Source of the DNA: Gonium pectorale
Taxonomy: Eukaryota; Chlorophyta; Chlorophyceae; Chlamydomonadales; Volvocaceae
Reading direction: 5' to 3'
Length of the DNA: 64,000 nt
Assembly: GCA_001584585.1 (NCBI GenBank)
Contig: LSYV01000011.1
Span: forward strand, 1,181,867 to 1,245,866
Below are positions 42,901-54,738 of the stretch, piece after piece (the stretch's first letter is position 1; the number at the start of each line of letters is the position of its first letter). The notes beneath the pieces are model-generated. The model was given only the letters and a program-made list of their open reading frames with translations, was not told where the DNA came from and searched no databases. Both the position numbers and the translations under genes were made by a program.

Positions 42901-43303
42901 CTTGCACGGGCAATCCAATGTGCTGCAGACGTCCTCGTCCAATCCGACCCGACGCCATCCAGCTGCGCGGACAGCACTGCCCCGAGGGCACAACTCACAC
43001 GGCCTTCCCATGGAGCCCGCCATCGGTGCAAGGCAGCTGCACCGTCAGCAAACTCTGTAGCACAAGCTGGGTCTTGCCCGCCGATGCCTCCCCTACGGTC
43101 GACGTATGGAGTGGGCATGGCCATTGACACACGCGCGTGCCCTGACGTGTGTCTCTTGGGGGCCGAGCCTCGGGTACACGCTCACCAGTAAGTTCGGTGA
43201 TGATCCCGCAGGAGATACCGCCTCGGAGGAAGCCATCGAGCACGGGGCAGCCAAGCGTGGCCTTCGGCTGGGTCTCTTGGGTCAGGTCGACGGGGCGCAG
43301 CAT
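39967..43303 (-). CDS. XRCC3: RAD51 paralogue XRCC3
   Basis: Nuclear RecA/RAD51-family ATPase that works with RAD51C in homologous recombination repair. Minus-strand exons: 43303-43186, 43092-42999, 42881-42813, 42431-42245, 41992-41918, 41652-41596, 40982-40899, 40582-40373, 40128-39967; phases agree and give 351 residues (human XRCC3 has 346). Key parts: GCPVLDGFLRGG, Walker A GEASAGKTQLVLQ, YIYTEGKPPVERLQAM, Walker B LVVIDSVARVFRD, VLLTNQIMDDVN, LPALGLAWANCVNCRL and FAPHLPYSYCCFQVTHDGVW. The last two pin the identity to XRCC3 rather than RAD51 or XRCC2. The final intron joins RTLQ to VVFAPHLPYS and would use a GC donor (CTGCAG|GCGGGT). An Ala/Gly/Gln-rich insert follows the fourth-exon helix. 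The N-terminus before GCPVLDG is shorter than in animals, so an upstream exon is possible. Confidence 0.9.
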
Positions 43304-44610
43304 ATGCCAACCCGCCTTTCACGGACTAGTTACATGCAGAAGTAAATATGATTGGTGAGACTGGCACTCGGGACGACTTGGGCACCGGAGGGCACTCCTG
43401 GAGAGCGAGGGAGAAACAGGACCTTTCTTGCACGTTATCTGAGCACCTCTGGTGTATGGTGAAGTACCAACATCCAGCGCGATACAAGGTAGTCGTTGGT
43501 AGTTAGCGGGAAAATGGCGGGTCGGCTCTGCCAGTAGGTATAGCGATAGTTGGCTAGTGCTCAGTTGGGGTGTCCATTACAAATCCATTCACAATGACGT
43601 AGTCATCGTTGACAGTGCGGAACGGCCATGCATACTGCATCATGATGTCAGGACTGTGTGCGCAACCACTCAGACCTGCATCCCAGCCCCAGCAACTAGA
43701 ATTCACTGCAACTAGAATTCACTCCAACTGCACTGGAGCCCCAGCATACCGCCACACTCACTTCCAGCTGCTCCGGCTCACAAGCCGCCATAAGCACCTG
43801 AACGGCGGGCCGGCAAGAAGCGATGATCGCCGCCCGGTGACCTCTCGCCACAATGGTCGGTCATACCCGCACACTCCATAAATCAGAGGCAGAAAACCAC
43901 CCGAATCGACTAGAAGACATCCCGGTCCACATTTATTTGAACGCGCAAGGTAACCGACCAAAGCTCTTACTCGCGCGTACTTTGCAACACGACCCGTGGC
44001 CGCTGCCGCACACCCGTGGCCGATGCCCACACAAAGAGGTGTCCGCCTTGCAATTATTTGAGCCATGATCAAAGAGCAGTGTAGACAGTGCATATAAGCA
44101 GTTAACATGAATGAGTCGCGTCACTCATACGGGAGCGCGCGCGGCTGTAATCGTAGGTTCAGTCATCATTATCACTTAATGTCCCACCAAGCCAGCGTCG
44201 TCTTACGGTTCCACCGACGCTATAGTCCCTGAAGGCTCGTAATCCAACCACGGCTCGTCCGTTAGCTAGTACGCTACGTGCATGCCGGGGTTGATCCAAA
44301 CACGCCTGCAAGATTTACCGCCGTAGCCGCCCTGCAAGAACCAGCGCGCGCGTGGAGTCTGCTACTGTCTGTGTCAAGACCCGTGTCGGTTCGCAGCCAC
44401 GACAGGCTACGAAATGCAAATGTACAGGTACCTCGGACGGAGCTCAGCTCCCGGCTTCGACCAGCAATGATGCAGCGCGGCAGCAAACGCCACGTGTTCC
44501 CACAAGTCAAAAACATGCAACCGCCAGTTGCCGTCTGCCGCCACTCCCGCTGCTGGCCTGGTCTCGAGCGCAAGCCACGCAAACGATGCATCTGGGAGGG
44601 GGCCGATTCC
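43304..44610. other. intergenic, no gene seen
   Basis: 5' region of XRCC3 and 3' region of the large unknown gene. A 17-bp direct duplication (GCAACTAGAATTCACT) lies at about 43693-43728. No protein or RNA gene recognised. Confidence 0.5.
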
Positions 44611-47600
44611 CTACTGCGCCAGCAGCCGCTCAAGGTCCCGCTTCAGCAGGTCAATGTCCATCGCGCCGTTCCCACCACTGCGGGTCGACGGGCCGTACAC
44701 GGGCGGCGACAGGCGCCCTGACGCCGCCCCTCCGGGCGAGGCGAAGACCGGCCGCGGCCCCGGCGCCGGGCCTCCCCCGCTGGCGGTGCCGCGACGGGAG
44801 CCCACGGCCTCTGGCGCCACACCATCCGTGTTGCTGTCCCCCGTTGCGCCGTTCCCGGATGCAGAGCGCGCGCCCAGCGGCGGGGAGATAGGCGCCGCTG
44901 CGGGTAAGGTCTTGCTGGAAAGCTGCCGCGCCGCCAGCGCCCGCGCTGCAGGCACCGGGCTGACAGCCGTCAGCGGAGCGGAGTGCGAGGCACCGCCGGC
45001 GGTGAGAGCGACGCCAGGCTGGCGCAGCGGGTGATGGTCCGAGGGCCCGCCTCCTACGCCCGGCGATGCGACGACTGGTGACGGCGGCGAGGGCGGCGGG
45101 AGGCCAGCTAGATGCGCGTCCTGTGGGGCCGTTTCATGGCGGGCCAACACACGTCAGGCCTCACATGGCCCATCCTACCAAGTTTGTGGCCCATCCCACC
45201 AAGTTTGTGGCCCATCCCACCAAGTTTGTGGCCCATCCTACCAAGTTTGTGGCCCATCTCACTAAGCCATCAGCCGCGATCAAGAGGCATACCATAATTG
45301 CGTACACGGCAAGGCCCGCCGCCCCGCCCGTAACGACACGGCGAATACGGACCTTTGCAGCGGCAGTGCCCCGAAACGGGGAGCCAGCCGTCGGTGGCGA
45401 CAAGCCGCCGCCCTGCCCGCCGTACCCAGAGTCGCCTGGCACGTGGCCAGCGGAGAGGCCCGCACGCAGCACCTCCCCCGCGTTGCCGCGGCGGCCGGGC
45501 CGCAAGCCGCCCCGTGGGCCGGCCTCATTGCCGCTGTCACCCGAGCCCTCATCGCTGTCGCTGCTGCAGCTGCTGCCACCCCTGCTCGCCCGCGTCCTGC
45601 TGCTGCGCTGACGATCCTGGCGATGGAACCGCCGGCGCGACGCCCCGCCGCCGCCGTCACGCAGGTCGGGTTGCGCGTACTCCAGATCCGGGACGGACAG
45701 CCGATGGCTGCGGGTCCGGTCTGAGCGGCCGTGTCGGCGGCGCGAGCTGCCCCGAGTGCGCCCCGCGCCGCCGTCGTCAGAGCCAGAGCTGTCACTGCTG
45801 CCGCTGACCACACCGTTGTGGGTGGCCTTGCCCAAATCTTCGTCTATCAGTGCCACAAGCGTTGCGGCAGCCTCCAGCGCCGCAGACGCTGACGAGGACG
45901 GCTGCGTCGGGGCGGAGGCGGCGGCGGCAGCGGCCATCAAACGCCGGGAGGAAGTCCCCTGCAGGTGCGCGCCGATCCGCGCGCTGAGGTCGGTGCTGAG
46001 GGCCATGACGTCCGACGTCCCCAGTGCAGCGCCGCTGCTGCCTGGAAGGTGGACTCCTGGCGGCCTGGGGGGTGGCAGCTCTGCGTGGTCCTGGCCGGAT
46101 GATGTGGACTTGTTGGACGAGGAAGTTGCCGGGGGCGGGCTGCGTTTCGGCGAGAGCGCGTACGCCGGGGCTGGAGTGCGTTGGGCCCCGGCCCCGGCCG
46201 CCGGCAGAGCCGCGCCGTACACGACTGGCGCGGAGGCCTGCGGCATCAGTTGCGGCGGAGACCACCGCGTGCGGTCGGCCAGGGCTGCCCCAGCCACAGC
46301 CGCCAGGCCGCGCCGGGTGTCCTGACGAGCGTCCTCTGGCTCCGACCAGTCGCTGGTGTCGTCGGCATTGGGCCCCGTGCGTTGCCCCAGAGCAGAGGCT
46401 GCGCTCTGGTTGGGGTGAGGAATCGAGCCCCCGCTGAGGCGCGGCGGTCTGTGCCGGTCGGGGCTGCGGCTGCGGCTGGCGTTTCGCCTGTGCCGCGTGC
46501 GGGACGCCGGGTGTTCGGGGAACGAAGCGCCCCGCGCCCCGCCGCCGTCGCTACTGGTGCCGGCGTCGGTAGAGCTGCCCCGGAGCGCCGACGCCCGCCC
46601 GCTCCTGTGCTTGCCGCGGTGACGCTTGCTCTGGCCTCGCCGCCGCCCTTTCCCACTGCGCTCATCGACCGGTCCCTCACCCGCAGAGTCTGACCGGTGA
46701 TGGTGCTCCCCCGGGTGGCCACCGCGCCCCTGGCCGCCGCGAAGGGGTCCGTCCGCGTGCAGCGACAGGCTGAGGGAGGGGGCCAAAGAGGCCGAGGCGG
46801 AGGAGAGCGTGCTGGACAGGCCCGACAGGAAGCGCGTGGTGCCGCCCTTGCTGCGGTCCGTGGGCAGCCGCACCAGCTGCCTGGCGCTGAGCTCACGCTC
46901 GACCTCGGACTCGCTGCAGCCGCTGCTGACGCTGCTGGCCCTGATGCCACCTCCGCTGCCGCGGCTGCCTGGTCGCTGCAGCAGCGATGACGCGCCCTCT
47001 CCGCGGCCAACCTCACCGCCCAGAAGCGACTCTGCCGCGGCGTTGAAGGCGGACGCCAGGCCGGGCCACGCAGGGTCTGGCGGCCGCACCGACGCGGCCC
47101 CTACGGCGCTGGCCCCGTCGTCCTCACCGCCGCCGCGGCCGCCGGCGAAGGCGGCGCGAGACCCACGCGCCGGCACGCCCGGAAAGTCGCCAATCAGCCC
47201 GCGACGAGGCTCCTCAGCCACTGGGCCCGGCGCTTGCTGGTCCTGCCGCCGCGGCGCCGTAAAGGCTGGCTGCTCCCCAGACCGGGAAGACGCGGGGATA
47301 CCTGCGGACCGGCCGTGAGGCTCTACTCCTGTGATCATTCCGTCGACAGCATGGTACGCCCCAGCAGCCGACGCAGCCACGTCCAGGCTGCCGGAGCCGT
47401 CGCCCGTCCCCGACCTCGACCGCGACCGTGCCGAGCGCGAGGGCCTGGGCGGCGCATCCGCTTCAGGGATGGGCGCAGGAGCAGCCGCATATGCCCGACT
47501 CCATACGCCGTCCCCGGACGTGGGCGCTGCCGTCGCTCGCGGCCCTAGGCCCTGCGGCGGCGACGCCGGCGGCGCGTACTCTCCGCTCCCGCTGACGTCA

Positions 47601-48220
47601 ACCAGCGGCGCCGAGGTACGGCGGTCGTGGGTGCTCCGGTCGCTGCCCCGCTCCCGCATACTGCTGCTGTGGCTCGAATACCCGCTGGCCAGGCCGCCGC
47701 TGGTTGCGCTGTTGTGGCTGCACATGCTGTCTATCTTGTTGAGGAGGCGCTGTATGCGCCGTTCACTGACGGTTCGCAGGCCCAGGCTAGCAGCCGCGGC
47801 GGAGGCGGCGGGCCCGCCGCCAACGGTGAAGGCGCTGGCGGGGGAGAGGAGGGAGGGCACGCCATCCTCGTGTGCGCGGCCGCCATACAAGCCCAGCAAC
47901 GGTGATGAGAGGGGGGAGAGCAGCGGCGACGCGAGCTGCGGGTCGACGGACGTGTAGGTGGTGGTGTGGTAGGAGGGCGGCCCCGCGGAGGCGTTGGGCG
48001 AGGGTGGCGGCCGCGGGGGCGCGTGGCTGCGCCGGCTGCTGCCACCGCTGGTCCGTTCTACAGAGGGCGACGGCACCGGCGAAACGCGGCCAAGGCTGCG
48101 GACCGAGGGCTGCGGTGTGAGGTGGGCGTGCGGTTGCTGGGTCGCTGCCCCTGGCGCCGTCGCGCCATGCTGTCCTGACGGGAGGGGGCCGGAGCTGGCG
48201 CCTGACGGGTAGGGCCGCAA
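44611..48220 (-). CDS. large Ser/Arg/Gly-rich protein, function unknown
   Basis: Exon 48220-45293 (976 codons) is open throughout on the minus strand. A donor ATG|GTATGC at 45293 and an acceptor CCACAG at 45121, in the same phase, join it to 45120-44611, giving 1145 residues ending DIDLLKRDLERLLAQ. The protein is low-complexity: Ser-, Ala-, Gly-, Arg- and Pro-rich with RS-like patches (RSRSRSGTGDGSG, SRSRSPDRHRPP), a short helix-prone stretch (RRIQRLLNKIDSM near 165-177), an Ala-rich helix around 790-840, and a hydrophobic run TGGAAGLAVYAIM just before the splice. No domain recognised. RS patches could mean a nuclear or splicing role, but such composition is common in algal proteins. More 5' exons may lie between 48221 and 48540. 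Unspliced, the frame continues through a 21-bp repeat to a stop at 45161. Confidence 0.6.
45168..45267. repeat. 21-bp tandem repeat, about five copies
   Basis: The unit GCCCATCCTACCAAGTTTGT plus G, with only one or two substitutions between copies. It lies inside the inferred intron 45121-45292 of the large unknown gene. On the gene's strand it would encode the heptad LVGWATN in phase. Confidence 0.9.
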
Positions 48221-49194
48221 GTGGCCGGGTGGCGCAAAGAGTGAGCCGTGGGGTTCGCTTGGGGGCCCCCGAGTATGTGAGCTGTGCTTTGAAGCTGTTG
48301 GGCCGGGATGCTAGGCCCGCTGCCACAGAAGCGACGGTTGCGTTGGTCGCCGCCGGCCCAACCTCCTGCATAAGAGACGATGATGAGGTCCCGTCACGCC
48401 AGGACAGTCCGGAGGTCGGGGCCGGGTCGTGCGGCACGGGAGCGACGGCCGTGTGCTGCAGCATGGCTGTGCTCCAGCAGCGGGCGGGGCCACGGCAGGC
48501 TCGCCGTCGCGCCGCGGACAAGCCTAGCCTGAAGGCTTGTGCGTTCTCAGGCGCATGTCAGGGCCGGAAGGGTGGTGCCCTGGCGTGCTGCTCCCAGCGC
48601 GGACTAACACTTCGAGCGTGAATGTCAACGGGAAGACCTCCCTGCGTGAGCAAGCTCACGGTGTTGGCAGAGAGGTGGCGCATGCTAACGAAGACACCCT
48701 GGTATGGAAGTCCAGGCGGTATTTTCTGGGCCATTTTCCGCTTTCCAACTCACCTTTCGCTAATTATGGGGTTAATGCTCTAGAGTACTATCATAAGAGC
48801 TCCCAACCTCTGCAAACCGGGGAATTGTGCAAAGCGAAGTTCAGAGGGTAGAAGCAAGCCTAACTAAGAGGTCTCAGCAGCTAAATATATCGGTCGAAAC
48901 GCAATGCAGTGTATCGGGCGGCGAAGAAGGAAATTGCTTTGCTTGTTCGAGAACGGACAGGGTGAATTATCCTCCAATTGCTTCTCAGGATGCCTTTTGT
49001 TTTGCTTGCTAATTCTGTGTGAAGCGCCCGCCGAGCTCCACAACGGTTTTCCCTGTCGTGACGCGTGTGTTTCCGTGCACAGCGACAATAACCGATGAAG
49101 CCCAAATCCTGAGAAGAGATTCCGAGGGTGCCCCTTTGATCAGGACTTAGCTGACCCCGACCCACTGTCACCCGCGTCGACTCTCGTGCCAAGG
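48221..49194. promoter_or_regulatory. divergent 5' region, large unknown gene and reductase
   Basis: 48221-48540 could hold an N-terminal exon of the minus-strand gene. 48600-49194 is more AT-rich and non-coding, probably promoter for the plus-strand reductase. No defined element identified. Confidence 0.4.
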
Positions 49195-50300
49195 ATGACC
49201 ACGATTCTCCGCATTCCCGCTGGAGCGGCCTCCGCCACGCTCAGCAGTCGCGCAGACGTGCCGCCAGCCATGTCGCGCTCCCAGATCAGCCTGATCGGCG
49301 GCCGGAATCCCGCCGTGCTCAGCGTGCGACCTAGCACGCGCGCCAGCGCCAGCGGCAGCGCTCGCCGCGTGCAGCCGTCCCTCGCGCCCCCCTGCCGCTC
49401 CGCGCAGCCGCTTACCTGCCGTGCCTCCCTCACTGAGGCCGCACCTGGCAAAACAGTTCTGGGCTTTGTGGGCATCGGAATCATGGGCCTGGCCATGGTA
49501 CGTCTCCGGAGAGGGCCTTCAAGGGTGGGGCAGGTGACGGCCGGGAGGTCACCCGCGTATGTGCTCCGAAGGCAGGGCATTTAACGCGGCCAGAGTAGCA
49601 CCCAAGTAAGACCGCCGCTACCTAATATCGGTGACACTCGGACGCTCCGCACCCACATTGCGCCCTGGTGACCCCTGCAGCGCCGCAGCCCGCACGTGCT
49701 CCGTGATGCTGTGGTCGCCGCCTGCGCACTGCCCGCCCCTGCCCGCTCCCGCCCACCGCTCCCCGCCCCTCTAGCTGTCCTTGCCCGCACCCGCCCACCG
49801 CTCCCCGCCCCTCTAGCTGTCCCTGCCCGCACCCGCCCACCGCTCCCCGCCCCTCTAGCTGTCCCTGCCCGCACCCGCCCACCGCTCCCCGCCCCTCTAG
49901 CTGTCCCTGCCCGCACCCGCCCACCGCTCCCCGCCCCTCTAGCTGTCCTTTGCTCGCACCCGCCCGGCCCCCCCTTCACTCCCCGCAGACCCGCAACCTG
50001 CTGAAGATGGGGTACGAGGTGGTGGTGTGGAACCGCAATCCTGACAAGTGCAAGCCGCTGGCGGACGAGGGAGCCAAGGTGCGGCACCGTAGCACCAAGG
50101 GGGGTCAGAGGGGTGGCACCGTTCGTGGCGGAGCGTTCGCTTCTCGGTGGAGAGGCCCCGTACCGGATTGGCGCGGGGAGCTGCATGGCGGGGCGGGGCG
50201 GCGGCTGCGGGGCGGCCGGCCCGGGGCGGCGTTGGCGCGGTACCGCTGCTGCCGGCCCCCCGCGCTGGGCGGTAGCAGGGTGCAGGGATCTGCGCAGCCT

Positions 50301-50359
<59 letters not shown>

Positions 50360-53300
50360 ATGGGGTTGTCCGCCTGGTTGCGCCCGGTTGCTCTTGCTAT
50401 CACGCTTTGGGGCGGGGAAAGCCGGCCGCATACGCATCACGCCGCCAGCTTCCTCCCGCCACCGCCCGCAGCTCCCCGATAGCCCGCATCGCCCTGCGTG
50501 CGGTCGCGCACCCTCGCGTCTCGCCAGCGCGCCCCAGTCGATGTGTGAGCTTGGTCGCAGGCGCATTGGCAGTTGCCAGCCGCGCCCCCGCGCCCTGCAG
50601 TCCCGCCGGCCGGCGGCCCTCGCCGCAGCCCCACAGCGCCCCAAGACGACTGCCCGCCGCCCCTTGCCCCTACGCCCCCGCGCGCCCGCAGGTTGCCTCC
50701 TCCCCCCGCGAGGTTGCGGCGGCGGCCACCTACACCTTCGCCATGCTGTCCGACCCGGAGGCGGCTCTGGACGTGGCGATGCGGCCGGATGGGGTGGTCG
50801 CGGGTGGGGGACTGGCGGGGAGGGGCGGTCAAAGTTGGGGGGCGGCGAGGCAACACCACGGCTGCATAGACGCGCGTGATTTGGCGGGGCCCTTGCGGCG
50901 TAGAACTGGCGACCTTGGGCTGGGGAAGCCGAGGAGCGGGCTGGGCAGGGCTGGCTGGCTGCAATGTCATCCGGCAGCAGGCTTGGCCGGCCGTCATGTG
51001 TTTGCGCTGGCGCGTCTGGGTGTGGCGGCTGCGGGCGGAGCCCCAGCGCCTTGGCGGCTGAACTTCTAGCCAATGTTGCGCCGAAGCCCCAAGGTCTTTG
51101 TGGGTCTTTCCAGCTTTGCGACCTCCGATAGCGACAGTTCCGCAACTGGCTAGGCATTTGCGGATATGTGTGGCGACGCTGGTCCGCACTCGGTTGACTG
51201 GCGCCCATCTTCGACCCGTGGGCCCGTCCTCCGCAGGCCTGGCCCCCGGCAAGGGCTACGTCGACGTCAGCACGGTGGACGCTGGCACCTCGCAGGCGGT
51301 GGCGGCGGCAGTGCGGGCCGCGGGCGGGGCCTTCCTGGAGGCGCCCGTGTCGGGCAGCAAGGGGCCCGCGGAGCAGGGCAAGCTCATCTTCCTCACCGCG
51401 GGTGGGCGGGCGGATGGGGGGGGGGGAGCGGGTGGGCGGGCTGGTGGGTGCAGGCCCCTGGGGATGCGGACGCATGCGTGCTTGGGGTGAAGCGCCCGGC
51501 AAGGCTGGGCGCGGGGCAGCGCGGGGCAGGCCGGCGCACGGGTGCTCGCTCCCCCCGCGTCTGCGCGTACGCGGGCAGAGCGGGGCTACGGGACTCGCAC
51601 ACCCTCCTTGTGCACAGCGATGTGTCAGTAGGCCCTCAAATGGCCTTGCTCGGCTAGGATGTTTCTTCTGCATGCCTGCCTGTCTCACACTGTCACGCAT
51701 AGATCTGCTAGATCATATAGAACGCACACCCCATCAGCCCTGCGACGTGTTCTCAGATACCCACCCTCCCGGGCGACGACACGGAGCGGGCACCTCTCCC
51801 CCTGGCGCCCCCCCCCCTCTACCACCACGCGCACCCCGCCCCGCGAAGCCGTACCTTTCTCGCCCTGACGCACTTTCACCGCGCACCCCGCGCCCCGCCC
51901 CACAGGCGACGAGGCCCTCTACCACGCGGTGGCCGCTCCGCTGGACGCCATGGGCAAGGCGCGCTTCTTCCTGGGGGCGGAGGGCGCGGGGGCCAACATG
52001 AAGCTGGTGGTCAACATGGTGGGGGCGGGGACGGGGACTCGTGAGGGAAGGGAGGGTTTGGGAGGCGTTCTAATTAGGCAAGCCGGAGGCCCAGGTCATC
52101 CGGTGGGGTGGGGTGAAAGAAAGAGGTTGGGAGGCGGGCTGACTTGGGTGCGAAGGGAGGGGGAGAGGGTGCGGGGGAAGGCTCGGGTTGGGCAGCGGGT
52201 TGGCGGGAGTTGGCGGCCGGCGCGAGGGAGGTAACGTGGCCCTGTGCAGTTGGGCCTGCATGCCACTTGAGAGGAGGGGGATTCGTGGGAGGGCGGGGAG
52301 TGCCGTACGCAGCGGACGCATCGCGTGTGGGCACGTGCACAGTGGCCGGTGTGATGCGGCTACGGCGCCAAGGAGACTCCAACGTTGCCCTCGGCCTCCA
52401 CAACTGAGCATTAGTACACGGCTACTGTCTCCTGATCCTCGCCCCTAGCCGGTGGCTTGCTCGCACGGGCATCGCTGTTATTCAAGTCGCCTGATGCAAC
52501 GTGGACACCGCTGGTGCCGAGCTCGTCCATCGTCCTCTCTGCGGTTCGGCGCCACGTGTTGCGGCCCTTTGCCCGCCTTTGTACCCCTTTCCCCGCCCCG
52601 TCCCTTCCCACTTCTCTTCATTCGGCTTGCCCACAGACCGAGTAACCCGCCGCCATCCCCCGCCCTCAGGTCATGGGCTCCATGATGACCTCGTTCGCGG
52701 AGGGCCTGGCCCTGGCGGACAAGGTGCGGGGCCTGGGGTCCGGGGTGGTGCTGCGGCAGCGTGCGGTCGAGGCGCAGCGGTCGCGGGGTTTGCTATATGC
52801 GTCGACTGGCGTGCGAGGCGAGGCGGGGCGGGGTGAGGCGGGGAAAGGCGGGGCGGGGCGCCGCATGGACAGCGTTAGCGGGACCACCGCTTTGCGTCGC
52901 TGTTGGGTTCGGGAGGGCAGCGACGCCTGAACGCCCGCGCTCGTCGCCTGCCCTCCTTGCGCCCTTCGCCCCACGTCCCTCGATGGGCCCCGCAGCCGGG
53001 CCCCAGCAAAACAAGCCGCTCTCGCTGCAGCCCACGCCTGCGCCGGACTGCCTNNNNNNNNNNNNNNNNNNNNNNNNNNNNNNNNNNNNNNNNNNNNNNN
53101 NNNNNNNNNNNNNNNNNNNNNNNNNNNNNNNNNNNNNNNNNNNNNNNNNNNNNNNNNNNNNNNNNNNNNNNNNNNNNNNNNNNNNNNNNNNNNNNNNNNN
53201 NNNNNNNNNNNNNNNNNNNNNNNNNNNNNNNNNNNNNNNNNNNNNNNNNNNNNNNNNNNNNNNNNNNNNNNNNNNNNNNNNNNNNNNNNNNNNNNNNNNN

Positions 53301-54136
53301 NNNNNNNNNNNNNNNNNNNNNNNNNNNNNNNNNNNNNNNNNNNNNNNNNNNNNNNNNNNNNNNNNNNNNNNNNNNNNNNNNNNNNNNNNNNNNNNNNNNN
53401 NNNNNNNNNNNNNNNNNNNNNNNNNNNNNNNNNNNNNNNNNNNNNNNNNNNNNNNNNNNNNNNNNNNNNNNNNNNNNNNNNNNNNNNNNNNNNNNNNNNN
53501 NNNNNNNNNNNNNNNNNNNNNNNNNNNNNNNNNNNNNNNNNNNNNNNNNNNNNNNNNNNNNNNNNNNNNNNNNNNNNNNNNNNNNNNNNNNNNNNNNNNN
53601 NNNNNNNNNNNAGGGAGGGGAGGGGTGGGGAGCTTGTAGGCCGGGCGGGGCCGAGGCGGTGGAAACGACGGGGCGGCGGGACAACGTGGGGTGGGGGGGG
53701 ATCAGCGGTTCTGAGGCGGCGCCAGACCGCACGCGACGCTGCTCCTGTGCCCTTCCGTTCGCGTGCCTTTCCACATGTGACCTGCCTCGCCCACGCGTCT
53801 GCCAGGTGCGTGCTCAGCGGCGGTGCATGACGCCTGACTGGTCCGCACCGCGGCCCGGGTCCCGGGCTCCCGGCTGCCCCCGCTCCCTATCCTCCGCCCC
53901 GCCTCGCTCCGAGAACCCCTTGTATTCTTCTGACCTCCCCAAGTCCCCATCCTCCCCCCCACCCCAAACGTACACACACATCGCGCAGCGACGAGGTTGC
54001 CCAGCCGCTGCCCATGGCCGCCGCCGCCAACTCGCTCTACATCCAGGCGCGGCGGCAGGGCCTGGGGGACGCCGACTTCTCGGCCGTCATGGAGGCGGTG
54101 GCGGAGCAGGCGGCGGCGGACGGCAAGGAGCACTGA
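49195..54136 (+). CDS. GLYR: glyoxylate/succinic semialdehyde reductase, gap-interrupted
   Basis: NADPH-dependent beta-hydroxyacid dehydrogenase of the plant GLYR type, reducing glyoxylate and succinic semialdehyde. Exons seen: 49195-49497, 49989-50078, 50692-50803, 51237-51401, 51906-52018, 52670-52723 and the last 53989-54136; phases agree up to 52723. One or more exons (the AGLxQxxLLEVL...NPMFALKGP part) must fall near or within the N gap 53054-53611. The first about 85 residues are Ser/Arg/Ala-rich, a likely organelle transit peptide. The Rossmann motif GFVGIGIMGLAM is split from TRNLLKMGYEVVVWNRNP by intron 1. The substrate loop APVSGSKGPAEQGKL and catalytic-lysine segment GAGANMKLVVNMVMGSMM are intact. 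The C-terminus reads PLPMAAAANSLYIQARRQGL and then GLGDADFSAVMEAV. Introns 1 and 2 carry tandem repeats. ATG at 49195 chosen as the first in frame. Confidence 0.9.
49735..49948. repeat. 42-bp tandem repeat in GLYR intron 1
   Basis: Five copies with period 42, each holding GCTCCCCGCCCCTCTAGCTG (CTCTAGCTG at 49769, 49811, 49853, 49895, 49937). The array is entirely pyrimidine-rich on the sense strand and ends about 40 bases before the acceptor at 49988. Confidence 0.9.
50302..50360. repeat. GGGGTC hexamer array in GLYR intron 2
   Basis: About nine GGGGTC units on the sense strand. Repeated G4 runs separated by TC could form a G-quadruplex in DNA or in the nascent RNA; this is inference from sequence. 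Confidence 0.9.
53054..53611. other. assembly gap (558 N)
   Basis: N run between the sixth and last readable exons of the reductase. The missing conserved segment of that enzyme makes it likely that real exon sequence is hidden here. Confidence 0.97.
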
Positions 54137-54733
54137 CCGCTGTGCGGCATCGGCCTGCGCAACAGGGGCTGGCTCGGCGGTCGTCGTTAAGCAAGCGGAG
54201 CGCCGCGGAAGGCGCATGAGGGAGTGACGCGTGCCGGGGCATGGGGCACGTGGCATGGTCGACGGCATCGAGGCGCGCTGGCGTGCGGCGGTCGCAGGCG
54301 TAGCTCGCGCGCTGCATTGCGATAGGCGGGCGGAGGGGGCCGGGGACGAGGTTGAGGGGGCCTCGGATCTCTAGGTATTGCCCGCAGAGGATATGCGCGC
54401 AAGCGTTGGGGGTTGGGGCGCCGGGAGCAGAGTGGGAGGACAGGGGAATATACGGTAGTAGGGCGGATCCGCCGTGAGGTGCCGAACGGCCGGAAGGTCC
54501 AGAAACGGCAGCACGGTGTTGCTTGAGGCCAAGGGGGCTGCTGGCCGTCCCCGAATTAGAGGGGGAGGCTGGACCCTATAGCTGCACCTTCGGGCTGCAC
54601 GCGGGCACCGTACGGCCGGGTGTCTGCCTCGGGGCCGCACAAAGCACGTCGATACCAGACGTTGGCACGCCCCGCAGCCCTCCAGCCCTGCAGCCCTTCC
54701 AGGCGTTCCATGTTCAGACGTTCAGACAAACCC

Positions 54734-54738
54734 TGTAA
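54734..54738 (+). terminator. TGTAA polyadenylation motif, reductase
   Basis: CCCTGTAAGG about 600 bases after the reductase stop. Confidence 0.45.

Noticed and set aside
45355..47957. Several plus-strand frames of 90-210 codons opposite the large unknown gene
   Set aside because: They are Arg/Pro/Ala-biased shadows of the minus-strand frame, without start context, splice signals or known motifs.
50105..51700. 531-codon minus-strand frame opposite the GLYR gene
   Set aside because: It overlaps several conserved GLYR exons antisense and is Pro/Arg-rich with repeat-derived DPDPDP runs; a GC-rich shadow.
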